In this document: piece after piece, positions 46,100-61,400 of the stretch
Layout: every line of letters begins with the position of its first letter
Numbering within the stretch: the stretch's first letter is position 1
DNA from: Aulostomus chinensis
Taxonomy: Eukaryota; Chordata; Actinopteri; Syngnathiformes; Aulostomidae
DNA: 64,000 nucleotides
Direction of reading: 5' to 3'
Assembly: GCA_037954235.1 (NCBI GenBank)
Contig: JBBMOA010000001.1
Span: forward strand, 29,909,074-29,973,073
The notes under the pieces: generated by a model
Databases searched by the model: none
Seen by the model: the letters and a program-made list of their open reading frames with translations, nothing else
What the model was told of the DNA's origin: nothing
Program-made: the position numbers and the translations under genes

Positions 46100-49000
46100 A
46101 TTGCTAATGAACTTAAAATGATGCTAACAGTAATGTAGTGATAGTTGCTAATCAAGTCAGTGATGCTTACAGTAATGTAGTAAGTGTTTTGAATAACCTC
46201 AAAATGATGCTGACAGTCATGTAGTAAGAGTTGCTAATGAACTTAAAATGATGCTAACAGTAATGTAGTGATAGTTGCTAATCAAGTCAGTGATGCTTAC
46301 AGTAATGTAGTAAGTGTTTCGAATAACCTCAAAGTGATGCTGACAGTCACGTAGTAAGAGTTGCTAATGAACTCAATATAATGCCACAGTAATGGAGTAA
46401 AAGTTGCTACGAACCTCAAAATATTGCGAGAGTGATGTCGGAAGAATTGCTAATGATCTTAAAATGATGCTAACAGTAATGTAGTGATAGTTGCTCATCA
46501 ACTCAGTGATGCTTACAGTAATGTAGTAAGTGTTTCGAATAACCTCAAAGTGATGGTGACAGTCATGTAGTAAGAGTTGCTACGAACCTCAAAATAATGC
46601 GACAGTGATGTCGGAAGAATTGCTAATGATCTCAAAATGATGCGACAGTGACGTAGTAAGAATTGCTAATGAACTCAAAATGATGCTAACAGTAATGGAG
46701 TGAACGTTTCGAATAACCTCAAAGTGATGCTGACAGTCATGTAGTAAGTGTTGCTACGAACCTCAAAATAATGCGACAGTAATGTTGTAAAAGTTGCTAC
46801 GAACCTCAAAATATTGCGACAGTGATGTCGGAAGAATTGCTAATGAACTCAAAATGATGCTAAAAGTAATGTAGTGATAGTTGCTAATCAAGTCAGTGAT
46901 GCTTACAGTAATGTAGTAAGTGTTTCGAATAACCTCAAAGTGATGCTGACAGTCATGTAGTAAGAGTTGCTACGAACCTCAAAATAATGCGACAGTGATG
47001 TCGGAAGAATTGCTAATGAACTCAAAATGATGCTAACAGTAATGGAGTGAACGTTTCGAATAACCTCAAAGTGATGCTGACAGTCTTGTACAAAGAGTTG
47101 CTACGAACCTGAAAATAATGCGACAGTGATGTCGGAAGAATTGCTAATGATCTCAAAATGATGCGACAGTGATGTAGTAAGAATTGCTAATGAACTCAAA
47201 ATGATGCTAACAGTAATGGAGTGAAACTTTCGAATAACCTCAAAATGATGCTGACAGTCATGGAGTAAGTGTTGCTACAAACCTCAAAATAATGCGACAG
47301 TAATGTAGTAAAAGTTGCTACGAACCTCAAAATATTGCGACCGTGATGTCGGAAGAATCGCTAATGAACTCAAGATGATGCTAACAGTAATGTAGTGAAA
47401 GTTGCTAAGAAACTCAGTGATGCTTACAGTAATGTAGTAAGTGTTTCGAACAACCTCAAAGTGATGCTGACAGTCATTTAGTAAGAGTTGCTAATGAACT
47501 CAATTCAACGCTACAGTGATGTCGTGAGAATTGCTCATTAACTCAAAATGATGCTAACAGTAATGTAGTGATAGTTGCAAATAAACTCAAAGTGATGCTG
47601 ACAGTCATGTAGTAAGAGTTGCTGGGAACCTTAAAATAATGCGACAGTAATGTAGTAAAAGTTGCTACGAACCTCAACATATTGCGACGGTGATGTCGGA
47701 AGAATTGCTCATGAACTCAAAATGATGCTAACAGTAATGGAGTGAACATTTCGAATAACCTCAAAGTGATGCTGACAGTCTTGTACTAAGTGTTGCTACG
47801 AACATCAAAATAATGCGACAGTGATGTCAGAAGAATTGCTAATGATCTCAAAATGATGCGACAGTGATGTAGTAAGAATTGCTAATGAACTCAAAATGAT
47901 GCTAACAGTAATGGAGTGAAACTTTCGAATAACCTCAAAGTGATGCTTACAGTCATGTAGTAAGAGTTGCTACGAACCTTAAAATAATGCAACAATAATG
48001 TAGTAAGAGTTGCAACGAACCTAAAAATATTGCGACAGTGATGTCGGAAGAATTGCTAAAGATCTCAAAATGATGCGACAGTGATGTAGTAAGAATTGCT
48101 AATGGACTCAAAATGATGCAAAAGTAATGTAGTGATAGTTGCTAATCAACTCAGTGATGCTTACAGTAATGTAGTAAGTGTTTCGAATAACCTCAAAGTG
48201 ATGCTGACAGTCACGTAGTAAGTGTTGCTACGAACCTCAAAATAATGCGACAGTAATGTAGTAAAAGTTTCGACGAACCTCAAAATATTGCGACAGTGAT
48301 GTCGGAAGAATTGCTAATGAACTAAAGATGATGCTAACAGTAATGTACCGATAGTTGCTAAGAAACTCAGTGATGTTTAAAGTAATGTAGGAAGAGTTTC
48401 GAACAACCTCAAAGTGATGCTGAAAGTCATTTAGTAAGAGTTGCTAATGAACTCAATTCAACGCTACAGTGATGTCGTGAGAATTGCTCATGAACTCAAA
48501 ATGATGCTAACAGTAATGGAGTGAACGTTTCGAATAACCTCAAAGTGATGCTGACAGTCATGTACAAAGAGTTGCTACGAACCTCAAAATAATGCGACAG
48601 TGATGTCGGAAGAATTGCTAATGATCTCAACATGATGCGACAGTGATGTAGTAAGAATTGCTAATGAACTCAATTTAATGCTACAGTGATGTCGTGAGAA
48701 TTGCTCAACAACTCAAAATGATGCTAACAGTAATGTAGTGATAGTTGCTAAAAAACTCAAAGTGATGCTGACAATAATGTAGTAAAAGTTGCTACGAACC
48801 TCAGAATAATGCAACAATTATGTAGTAAAAGTTGCTACGAACCTCAAAATATTGCGACAGTCATGTAGTAAAAGTTAATACGAACCTCAAAATATTGCGA
48901 CAGTGATGTCGGAAGAACTGCTAATGAACTCAAAATGATGCTAACAGTAATGAAGTGATAGTTGCTAATCAACTCAGTGATGCTGACAGTAATGTAGTAA

Positions 49001-52000
49001 GTGTTTCGAACAACCTCAAAGTGATGCTGACAGTCAGGTAGTAAGTGTTGCTACGAACCTCAAAATAATGCGACAGTAATGTAGTAAAAGTTAATAAGAA
49101 CCTCAAAATATTGCGACAGTGATGTCGGAAGAACTGCTAATGAACTCAAAATGATGCTAACAGTAATGGAGTGAAACTTTCGAATAACCTCAAAGTGATG
49201 CTTACAGTCATGTCGTAAGTGTTGCTACAAACCTCAAAATAATGTGACAGTCATGTAGTAAAAGTTGCTACGAACCTCAAAATATTGCGACAGTGATGTC
49301 GGAAGAATTGCTAATGAACTAAAGATGATGCTAACAGTAACGTACCGATAGTTGCTAAGAAACTCAGTGATGTTTAAAGTAATGTAGTAAGAGTTTCGAA
49401 CAACCTCAAAGTGATGCTGACAGTCATTTAGTAAGAGTTGCTAATGAACTCATTTCAACGCTACAGTGATGTCGTGAGAATTGCTCATTCACTCAAAATG
49501 ATGCTAACAGTAATGTAGTGATAGTTGCAAATAAACTCAAAGTGATGCTGACAGTCATGTAGTAAGAGTTGCTAGGAACCTTAAAATAATGCGACAGTAA
49601 TGTAGTAAAAGTTGCTACGAACCTCAACATATTGCGACGGTGATGTCGGAAGAATTGCTCATGAACTCAAAATGATGCTAACAGTAATGGAGTGAACGTT
49701 TCGAATAACCTCAAAGTGATGCTGACAGTCTTGTCCTAAGTGTTGCTACGAACATCAAAATAATGCGACAGTGATGTCAGAAGAATTGCTAATGATCTCA
49801 AAATGATGCGACAGTGATGTAGTAAGAATTGCTAATGAACTCAAAATGATGCTAACAGTAATGGAGTGAAACTTTCGAATAACCTCAAAGTGATGCTTAC
49901 AGACATGTAGTAAGAGTTGCTACGAACCTTAAAATAATGCAACAATAATGTAGTAAGAGTTGCAACGAACCTAAAAATATTGCGACAGTGATGTCGGAAG
50001 AATTGCTAATGATCTCAAAATGATGCGACAGTGATGTAGTAAGAATTGCTAATGGACTCAAAATGATGCAAAAGTAATGTAGTGATAGTTGCTAATCAAC
50101 TCAGTGATGCTTACAGTAATGTAGTAAGTGTTTCGAATAACCTCAAAGTGATGCTGACAGTCACATAGTAAGTGTTGGTAAGAACCTCAAAATAATGCGA
50201 CAGTAATGTAGTAAAAGTTTCGACGAACCTCAAAATATTGCGACAGTGATGTCGGAAGAATTGCTAATGAACTAAAGATGATGCTAACAGTAATGTACCG
50301 ATAGTTGCTAAGAAACTCAGTGATGTTTAAAGTAATGTAGTAAGAGTTTCGAACAACCTCAAAGTGATGCTGAAAGTCATTTAGTAAGAGTTGCTAATGA
50401 ACTCAATTCAACGCTACAGTGATGTCGTGAGAATTGCTCATGAACTCAAAATGATGCTAACAGTAATGGAGTGAACGTTTCGAATAACCTCAAAGTGATG
50501 CTGACGTTCTTGTACAAAGAGTTGCTACGAACCTCAAAATAATGCGACAGTGATGTCGGAAGAATTGCTAATGATCTCAAAATGATGCGACAGTGATGTA
50601 GTAAGAATTGCGAATGAACTCAAAATGATGCTAACCTCAAAGTGATGCTGACAGTCATTCAACCAGTCAGTCAACCTCAAAATATTGCGACAGTGATGTC
50701 GGAAGAATTGCTAATGAACTTAAAATGATGCTAACAGTAATGTAGTGATAGTTGCTAATCAAGTCAGTGATGCTTACAGTAATGTAGTAAGTGTTTCGAA
50801 TAACCTCAAAGTGATGCTGACAGTCATGTAGTAAGAGTTGCTAATGAACTTAAAATGATGCTAACAGTAATGTAGTGATAGTTGCTAATCAAGTCAGTGA
50901 TGCTTACAGTAATGTAGTAAGTGTTTCGAATAACCTCAAAGTGATGCTGACAGTCATGTAGTAAGAGTTGCTAATGAACTCAATATAATGCCACAGTAAT
51001 GGAGTAAAAGTTGCTACGAACCTCAAAATATTGCGACAGTGATGTCGGAAGAATTGCTAATGAACTTAAAATGATGCTAACAGTAATGTAGTGATAGTTG
51101 CTCATCAACTCAGTGATGCTTCCAGTAATGTAGTAAGTGTTTCGAATAACCTCAAAGTGATGGTGACAGTCATGTAGTAAGAGTTGCTACGAACCTCAAA
51201 ATAATGCGACAGTGATGTCGGAAGAATTGCTAATGATCTCAAAATGATGCGACAGTGACGTAGTAAGAATTGCTAATGAACTCAAAATGATGCTTACAGT
51301 AATGGAGTGAACGTTTCGAATAACCTCAAAGTGATGCTGACAGTCATGTAGTAAGTGTTGCTACAAACCTCAAAAAAATGGGACAGTAATGTAGTAAAAG
51401 TTGCTACGAACCTCAAAATATTGCGACAGTGATGTCTGAAGAATTGCTAATAAACTCAAGATGATGCAAACAGTAATGTAGTGATAGTTGCTAAGAAACT
51501 CAGTGATGCATACAGTAATGTAGTAAGTGTTTCAAACAACCTCAAAGTGATGCTGACAGTCATTTAGTAAGAGTTGCTAATGAACTCAATTAAATGCTAC
51601 AGTGATGTCGTGAGAATTGCTCATGAACTCAAAATGATGCTAACAGTAATGGAGTGATAGTTGCTAATAAACTCAAAGTGATGCTGACAGTAATGTATTA
51701 AGAGTTGCTACGAACCTGAAAATAATGCAACAAAAATGTAGTAAGAGTTGCTACGAACCTCAAAATATTGCGAAAGTGATGTCGGAAGAACTGCTAATGA
51801 TCTCAAAATGATGTGAAAGTGATGTAGTAAGAATTGCTAATGAACTCAAAATGATGCTAACAGTAATGGAGTGAAAGTTTCGAATAACCTCAAAGTGATG
51901 CTGACAGTCATGTAGTAAGTGTTGCTACGAAACTCAAAATAATGCGACAGTAATGTTGTAAAAGTTGCTACGAACCTCAAAATATTGCGACAGTGATGTC

Positions 52001-55000
52001 GGAAGAATTGCTAATGAACTCAAAATGATGCTAAAAGTAATGTAGTGATAGTTGCTAATCAAGTCAGTGATGCTTACAGTAATGTAGTAAGTGTTTCGAA
52101 TAACCTCAAAGTGATGCTGACAGTCATGTAGTAAGAGTTGCTACGAACCTCAAAATAATGCGACAGTGATGTCGGAAGAATTGCTAATGAACTCAAAATG
52201 ATGCGAACAGTAATGGAGTGAACGTTTCGAATAACCTCAAAGTGATGCTGACAGTCTTGTACAAAGAGTTGCTACGAACCTCAAAATAATGCGACAGTGA
52301 TGTCGGAAGAATTGCTAATGATCTCAACATGATGCGACAGTGATGTAGTAAGAATTGCTCATGAACTCAAGATGATGCTAACAGTAATGTAGTGAAAGTT
52401 GCTAAGAAACTCAGTGATGCTTACAGTAATGTAGTAAGAGTTTCGAACAACCTCAAAGTGATGCTGACAGTCATTTAGTAAGAGTTGCTAATGAACTCAA
52501 TTCAATGCTACAGTGATGTCGTGAGAATTGCTCATAAACTCAAAATAATGCGAACAGTAATGTAGTGATAGTTGCTAATAAACTCAAAGTGATGCTGACA
52601 GTAATGTAGTAAGAGTTGCTACGAACCTTAAAATAATGCAACAATAATATAGTAAGAGTTGCTAATGAACTCAATTCAATGCTACAGTGATGTCGTGAGA
52701 ATTGCTCATAAACTCAAAATGATGCGAACAGTAATGTAGTGATAGTTGCTAATAAACTCAAAGTGATGCTGACAGTCATGTAGTAAGAGTTGCTACGAAC
52801 CTTAAAATAATGTGACGGTGATGTCAGAAGAATTGCTAAAGATCTCAAAATGATGCGACAGTGATTTAGTCAGAATTGCTAATGAACTCAAAATGATGCT
52901 AACAGTAATGGAGTGAACGTTTCGAATAACCTCAAAGTGATGCTGACAGTCATGTACTAAGAGTTGCTACGAACCTCAAAATAATGCGACAGTAATGTAG
53001 TAAAAGTTGCAACGAACCTCAAAATATTGCGACAGTGATGTCGGAAGAATTGCAAATGAACTCAAGATGATGCTAACAGTAATGGAGTGAAACTTTCGAA
53101 TAACCTCAAAGTGATGCTGACAGTCAAGTACTAAGAGTTGCTACGAACCTCAAAATAATGCGACAGTAATGTAGTAAAAGTTGCTACGAACCTCAAAATA
53201 TTGCGACAGTGATGTCGGAAGAATTGCTAATGAACTCAAAATGATGCTAACAGTAATGTAGTGATAGTTGCTGATCAACTCAGTGATGCTGACAGTCATG
53301 TAGTAAGAGTTTCGAACAACCTCAAAGTGATGCTGAGAGTCATTTAGTAAGAGTTGCTAATTAACTCAATTTAATGCTACAGTGATGTCGTGAGAATTGC
53401 TAAACAACTCAAAATGATGCTAACAGTAATGTAGTGATAGTTGCTAATAAACTCAAAGTGATGCTGACAGTAATGTAGTAAGAGTTGCTACCAACCTTAA
53501 AATAATGCAACAATAATGTAGTAAGAGTTGCTACGAACCTCAAAATATTGTGACAGTGATGTCAGAAGAATTGCTAATGATCTCAAAATGATGCGACAGT
53601 GATGTAGTAAGAATTGCTAATGAACTCAAAATGATGCTAACAGTAATGGAGTGAAACTTTCGAATAACCTCAAAGTGATGCTGACAGTCATGTAGTAAGT
53701 GTTGCTACGAACCTCAAAATAATGCGAAAGTAATGTAGTAAAAGTTAATAAGAACCTCAAAATATTGCGACAGTGATGTCGGAAGAATTGCTAATGAACT
53801 CAAAATGATGCTAACAGTAATGGAGTGAAACTTTCGAATAACCTCAAAGTGATGCTTACAGTCATGTCGTAAGTGTTGCTACAAACCTCAAAATAATGTG
53901 ACAGTCATGTAGTAAAAGTTGCTACGAACCTCAAAATATTGCGACAGTGATGTCGGAAGAATTGCTAATGAACTAAAGATGATGCTAACAGTAACGTACC
54001 GATAGTTGCTAAGAAACTCAGTGATGTTTAAAGTAATGTAGTAAGAGTTTCGAACAACCTCAAAGTGATGCTGACAGTCATTTAGTAAGAGTTGCTAATG
54101 AACTCATTTCAACGCTACAGTGATGTCGTGAGAATTGCTCATTAACTCAAACTGATGCTAACAGTAATGTAGTGATAGTTGCAAATAAACTCAAAGTGAT
54201 GCTGACAGTCATGTAGTAAGAGTTGCTAGGAACCTTAAAATAATGCAAAAATAATTTAGTAAGAGTTGCTACGAACCTCAAAATATTGCGAGAGTGATGT
54301 CGGAAGAATTGCTCATGAACTCAAAATGATGCTAACAGTAATGGAGTGAACGTTTCGAATAACCTCTAAGTGATGCTGACAGTCTTGTACTAAGTGTTGC
54401 TACGAACATCAAAATAATGCGAAAGTGATGTCAGAAGAATTGCTAATGATCTCAAAATGATGCGACAGTGATGTAGTAAGAATTGCTAATGAACTCAAAA
54501 TGATGCTAACAGTAATGGAGTGAAACTTTCGAATAACCTCAAAGTGATGCTGACAGTCATGTAGTAAGAGTTGCTACGAACCTTAAAATAATGCAACAAT
54601 AATGTAGTAAGAGTTGCAACGAACCTAAACATATTGCGACAGTGATGTCGGAAGAATTGCTAATGATCTCAAAATGATGCGACAGTGATGTAGTAAGAAT
54701 TGCTAATGGACTCAAAATGATGCAAAAGTAATGTAGTGATAGTTGCTAATCAACTCAGTGATGCTTACAGTAATGTAGTAAGTGTTTCGAATAACCTCAA
54801 AGTGATGCTGACAGTCACGTAGTAAGTGTTGGTACGAACCTCAAAATAATGCGACAGTAATGTAGTAAAAGTTTCGACGAACCTCAAAATATTGCGACAG
54901 TGATGTCGGAAGAATTGCTAATGAACGAAAGATGATGCTAACAGTAATGTACCGATAGTTGCTAAGAAACTCAGTGATGTTTAAAGTAATGTAGTAAGAG

Positions 55001-55460
55001 TTTCGAACAACCTCAAAGTGATGCTGAAAGTCATTTAGTAAGAGTTGCTAATGAACTCAATTCAACGCTACAGTGATGTCGTGAGAATTGCTCATTAACT
55101 CAAAATGATGCTAACAGTAATGTAGTGATAGTTGCAAATAAACTCAAAGTGATGCTGACAGTCATGTAGTAAGAGTTGCTAGGAACCTTAAAATAATGCG
55201 ACAGTAATGTAGTAAAAGTTGCTACGAACCTCAACATATTGCGAAAGTGATGTCGGAAGAATTGCTCATGAACTCAAAATGATGCTAACAGTAATGGAGT
55301 GAACGTTTCGAATAACCTCAAAGTGATGCTGACAGTCTTGTACAAAGAGTTGCTACGAACCTCAAAATAATGCGACAGTGATGTCGGAAGAATTGCTAAT
55401 GATCTCAAAATGATGCAACAGTGATGTAGTAAGAATTGCTAATGAACTCAAAATGATGCT
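46100..55460 (+). repeat. higher-order duplication, ~4.6-4.8-kb unit
   Basis: Landmarks in 46.1-50.7 kb recur in 50.7-55.5 kb. The ACTTAAAATG run at 46111 recurs at 50718 (4,607). The ACCGATAGTTGC monomers at 49344 and 50297 recur at 53998 and 54951, both with offset 4,654. The truncated CTAACCTCAA junction at 50631 recurs at 55459 (4,828). Offset drift implies later gains or losses of monomers. Confidence 0.8.
50663..50676 (+). other. non-satellite interruption inside family 2
   Basis: A GTCATTCAACCAGTCAGTCA stretch breaks the monomer register between ...GCTGACAGTCAT and ...ACCTCAAAATATTGCG. The corresponding duplicated position near 55485 carries a normal monomer, so the change happened after, or was repaired in, one copy. 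Confidence 0.6.
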
Positions 55461-58400
55461 AACCTCAAAGTGATGCTGACAGTCATGTAGTAAGTGTTGC
55501 TACGAACCTCAAAATATTGCGACAGTGATGTTGGAAGCATTTCTAATAAACTCAAAATGATGCTAACAGTAATGTAGTGATAGTTGCTAACAAACTCAAA
55601 GTGATGCTGACAGTCATGTAGTAAGAGTTGCTACGAACCTTAAAATAAGGCAACAATAATGTAGTAAGAGTGGCTACGAACCTCAAAATAATGTGACAGT
55701 GATGTCAGAAGAATTGAAAATGATCTCAAAATGATGCGACAGTGATGTAGTAAGAATTGCTAATGAACTCAAAATGATGCTAACAGTAATGGAGTGAAAG
55801 TTTCAAATAACCTCAAAGTGATGCTGTCAGTCATGTAGTAAGATTTGCTACGAACCTCAAAATAATGCGACAGTGATGTCGGAAGAATTGCTAATGAACT
55901 CAAAATGATGCTAACAGTAATGTAGTGATAGTTGCTAATAAAGTCAGTGATGCTTACAGTAATGTAGTAAGTGTTTCAAACAACCTCAAAGTGATGCTGA
56001 CAGTCATGTAGTAAGAGTTGCTACTAACCTCAATTTAATGCTACAGTGATGTCTATGAATTGCTAATAAACTCAAAATGACGCTAAAAGTAATGTAGTGA
56101 TAGTTGCTAATAAACTCAAAATGATGCTAACAGTAATGTAGTAAGAGTTGCTTCTAACCTCAAAATGATGCTTAAAGTAATGTAGTGATAGTTGCTAATG
56201 AACTCAAAGTGATGCTGACAGTAATGTAGTAAGAGTTGCTTCGAACCTCAAAGTAATGCGACAGTGATGTCAAAAATATTGTTAATGATCTCAAACTGAT
56301 GCGACAGTGATGTAATAAGAATTGCTAAGGAACTCAAAATGATGCTAACAGTAATGGAGTGAAAGTTTCGAATAACCTCAAAGTGATGCTGACAGTCATG
56401 TAGTAAGTGTTGCTACGAACCTCAAAATATTGCGACAGTGATGTCGGAAGCATTTCTAATACACTCAAAATGATGCTAACAGTAATGTAGTGATAGTTGC
56501 TAATAAACTCAAAGTGATGCTATGTAGTAAGAGTTGCTACGAACCTTAAAATAATGCAACAATAATGTAGTAAGAGTTGCTACGAACCTCAAAATAATGT
56601 GACAGTGATGTCAGAAGAATTGCAAATGATCTCAAAATGATGCGACAGTGATGTAGTAAGAATTGCTAATGAACTCAAAATGATGCTAACAGTAATGGAG
56701 TGAAAGTTTCGAATAACCTCAAAGTGATGCTGACAGTCATGTAGTAAGTGTTGCTACGAACCTCAAAATATTGCGACAGTGACGTCGTAAGAATTGCTAA
56801 TGAACACAAGATGATGCTAACAATAATGTGGTGATAGTTGCTAATGAACTCAGTGATGCTGACAGTAATGTAGTAAGAGTTGCTACGAACATTTAAATAA
56901 TGCAACAATAATGTAGTAAGAGTTGCTACGAACCTCAAAATAATGCGACAGTGATTGGAGAAGAATTGCTAATGATCTCAAAATGATGCGACAGTGATGT
57001 AGTAAGTGTTTCGAACAACCTCAAAGTGATGCTGACAGTCATGTAGTAAGAGTTGCTAATGAACTCAAAATTATGCTTACAGTAATGGAGTGAAAGTTTT
57101 GAATAACCTCAAAGTAATGCTGACGGTCATGTAGTAAGAGTAGCTACGAACCTCAAAATAATGCGACAGTGATGTAGTAAGAGTTGCTAAGAACCTCAAA
57201 ATAATGCGACAGTAATGTAGTAAAAGTTGCTACGAACCTCAAAGTATTGCGACAGTGATGTCGGAAGAATTGCTAATGAACTCAAAATGATGCTAACAAT
57301 AATGTAGTGATAGTTGCTAATCAACTCAGTGATGCTTACAGTAATGTAGTAAGTGTTTCGAACAACCTCAAAGTGATGCTGACAGTCATGTAGTAAGAGT
57401 TGCTACTAACCTAAAAATGATGCTAACAGTAATGTAGTGATAGTTGCTAATAAACTCAAAGTGATGCTAACAGTAATGTAGTAAGAGTTGCTGCGAACCT
57501 CAAAATAATGCGACAGTGATGTCAGAAGAATTGGTAATGATCTCAAACTGATGGGACAGTGATGTCATAAGAATTGCTAATGAATTCAAGATGATGCTAA
57601 CAGTAATGGAGTGAAGGTTTCGAAAAACCTCAAAGTGATGCTGACAGTCATGTGGTTTGAGTTGCGAGTATATTAAAAATGATGCTGACATAGATGTCGT
57701 AAGAATTGCTAATAAACTCAAAATGATGCTAACAGTAATGTAGTGATAGTTGCTAATAAACTCAAAGTGATGCTGACAGTAATGTAGTAGGAGTTGCTAC
57801 GAACCTTAAAATAATGCAACAATAATGTAGTAATAGTTGCTACGAACCTTAAAATAATGCAACAGTAAAGTAGTAATAGTTGCTTCGAACATCAAAATAA
57901 TGCGACAGTGATGTCAAAAGAATTGTTAATGATCTCAAACTGATGGGACAGTGATGTCGTAAGAATTGCTAATGAACTCAAAATGATGCTAAAAGTAATG
58001 TAGTGATAGTTGCTAATGAACTCAAAGTGATGCTGACAGTAATGTAGTAAGAGTTGCTTTGAACCTCAAAGTAATGCGACAGTGATGTCAAAAATATTGT
58101 TAATGATCTCAAACTGATGCGACAGTGATGTAATAAGAATTGCTAAGGAACTCAAAATGATGCTAACAGTAATGGAGTGAAAGTTTCGAATAACCTCAAA
58201 GTGATGCTGACAGTCATGTAGTAAGTGTTGCTACGAACCTCAAAATATTGCGACAGTGATGTCGGAAGCATTTCTAATACACTCAAAGTGATGCTGACAG
58301 TAATGTAGGAAGTGCTTCGAACAACCTCAAAGTAATGCTGAATATCATGTAGTAAGAGTTGCTTCAAACCTCAAAATAATGTGACAGTGATGTAGTAAGA

Positions 58401-61400
58401 GATGCTAAGAACCTCAAAATAATGCGACAGTAATGTAGTAAAAGTTGCTACGAACCTCAAAGTATTGCGACAGTGATGTCGGAAGAATTGCTAATGAACT
58501 CAAAATGATGCTAACAGTAATGTAGTGATAGTTGCTAATTAACTCAGTGATGCTTACAGTAATGTAGTAAGTGTTTCGAACAACCTCAAAGGGATGCTGA
58601 CAGTCATGTAGTAAGAGTTGCTACTAACCTCAAAATGATGCTAACAGTAAAGTAGTGATAGTTGCGAATAAACTCAAAGTGATGCTGACAGTCATGTAGT
58701 AAGAGTTGCTACGAACCTTAAAATAATGCGACAGTGATGTCAGAAGAATTGGCAATGATCTCAAACTGATGGGACAGTGATGTCGTAAGAATTGCTAATG
58801 AACACAAGATGATGCTAACAGTAATGGAGTGAAAGTTTCGAATAACCTCAAAGTGATGCTGACAGTCATGTGGTTTGAGTTGCGAGTTAATTAAAAATGA
58901 TGCTGACATTGATGTCGTAAGAATTGCTAATGAACTCAAAATGATGCTAAAAGTAATGTAGTGATAGTTGCTATAAACTCAGTGATGCTTACAGTAATGT
59001 AGTAAGTGTTTTGAACAACCTCAAAGTGATGCTGACGGTCATGTAGTAAGAGTTGCTACTAACCTCAATTTAATGGTACAGTGATGTCTATGAATTGCGA
59101 ATAAACTCAAAATGATGCTAAAAGTAATGTAGTGATAGTTGCTAATCAACTCAGTGATGCTTACAGTAATGTAGTAAGTGTTTCGAACAACCTCAAAGTG
59201 ATGCTGACAGTCATGTAGTAAGAGTTGCTACAAACCTCAAAATGATGCTAACAGTAATGTAGTGATAGTTGCTAATGAACTCAAAGTGATGCTGACAGTA
59301 ATGTAGTAAGTGTTTCGAACAACCTCAAAGTGATTCTGACAATAATGTAGAAAGAGTTGCGACGAACCTCAAAATAATGCGACAGTGATGTCGGAAGAAT
59401 TGCTCATGAACTCAAAATGATGCTAACAGTAATGTAGTGATAGTTGCTAATCAACTCAGTGATGCTGACAGTCATGTAGTAAGAGTTTCGAATAACCTCA
59501 AAGTGAAGCTGACAGTCATGTAGTAAGAGTTGCTACGAACCTCAATTTCATGCTACAGTGATGTCTATGAATTGCTAATAAACTCAAAATGAAGCGAACA
59601 GTAATGTAGTGATTGTTGCTAATGAACTCAAAGTGATGCTGACAGTAATGTAGTAAGAGTTGCTACGAACCTCAAAATAATAGGACAGTGATGTAGTAAA
59701 AGTTGCTACGAACCTCAAAATATGGCGACAGTGATGTCGGAAGAAGTTCTAATGAACTCAAAATGATGCTAACAGTAATGTAGTGATAGTTGCTAATCAA
59801 CTCAGTGATGCTTACAGTAATGTAGTAAGTGTTTCTAACAAACTCAAAATGATGCTGACAGTCATGTAGTAAGAGTTGCTATGAACGTCAAAATAACGCG
59901 GCAGTGATGTGAGAAGAATAGCTAAAGATCTCAAAATGATGCGACAGTGATTTAGTAAGAATTGCTAATGAACTCAAAATGATGCTAACAGTAATGGAGT
60001 GAATGTTTCAAATAACCTCAAAGTGATGCTGACAGTCATGTTGTAAGAGTTGCTACGAACCTAAAAATAATGCGACAGTGATGTCGGAAGAATTGCTAAT
60101 GATCTCAAAATGATGTGACAGTGATGTAGTAAGAACTGCTAAATAACTCAAGATGATGCTAACAGTAATGTAGTGATAGTTTCGAACAACTTCAAAGTGA
60201 TGCTGACAGTCATGTAGTAAGAGTTGCTTTGAACTCAATTTAATGCTACAGTGATGTCGTAAGAATTGCTAATAAACTCCAAATGATGCTGACAGTAATG
60301 TTGTGATAGTTGCTAATAAACTCAAAGTGATGCTGACAGTAATGGAGTAAGAGTTGCTACGAACCTTAAAATAATGCAACAATAATGTAGTTAGAGTTGC
60401 TACGAACCTCAAAATAATGTGACAGTGATGTCAGAAGAATTGCTGATGATCTAAAAATTATGCGACATGGATGTAGTAAGAATTGCTAATGAACTCAAAT
60501 GATGCTAACAGTAATGGAGTGAAAGTTTCGAATAACCTCAAAGTGATGCTGACAGTCATGTGGTTTGAGTTGCGAGTAAATTAAAAATGATGCTGACAGT
60601 GATGTCGCAAGAATTGCTATTGAACTCAAAACAATGCGAAAAGTAACATAGTGTTAGTTGCTAATGAACTCAAAGTGATGCTGACAGTAATGTAGTAAGA
60701 GTTTTGAAACACTTCAAAGTGATCCTGACAGTCATGTAGTAAGAGTTGCTACTAACCTCAATTTAATGCTACAGTGATGTCTTAAGAATTGTTAATTAAC
60801 TCAAAAAGATGCGAACAGTAATGTAGTGATATTTGCTAATAAACTCAAAGTGATGCTGACAGTAATGTAGTAAGAGTTGCTACGAACCTTTAAATAATGC
60901 ACTAGTAATGTAGTAAGAGTTGCTAAGAACCTCAAACTAATGTGAAAGTGATGTCGGAAGAATTTCTAATGAACTCAAAATGATGCTTACAGGAATGTAG
61001 TGATAGTTGCTAATCAACTCAGTGATGCTGAAAGTAATTTAGTAAATGTTTCGAAAAACCTCAAAGTGATGCTGACAGTCATGTAGGAAGAGTTTCTACG
61101 AACCTCAAAATAATGCGACAGTGATGTCAGAAGAATTGCTATAGATCTCAAGATGATGCGACAGTGATTTAGTAAGAATTGCTAATGAACTCAAAATGAT
61201 GCTTACAGTAATGGAGTGAAAGTTTCGAATAACCTAAAAATGATGCTGACAGTCATGTATTAAGTGTTGCTACGAACCTCAAAATAATGCGACAGTAATG
61301 TAGTAAGAGTTGCCACGAACCTCAAAAGATTGCGACAGTGATGTCGGAAGAATTGCTCATGAACTCAAAATTATGCTAACAGTAATGTAGCAAGTGTTTA

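Noticed and set aside
56675..56938. Minus-strand open frames in the satellite (for example 2618-2812, 45637-45858, 45937-46155, 56675-56938, 57500-57721, 62616-62825) with ITVSI, LAILTTSLS and YFEV repeats
   Set aside because: They are the reverse translation of the 43-bp monomer, which happens to lack stops on that strand for short runs. Frames break at every monomer-length change and there is no start, splice or composition signal.
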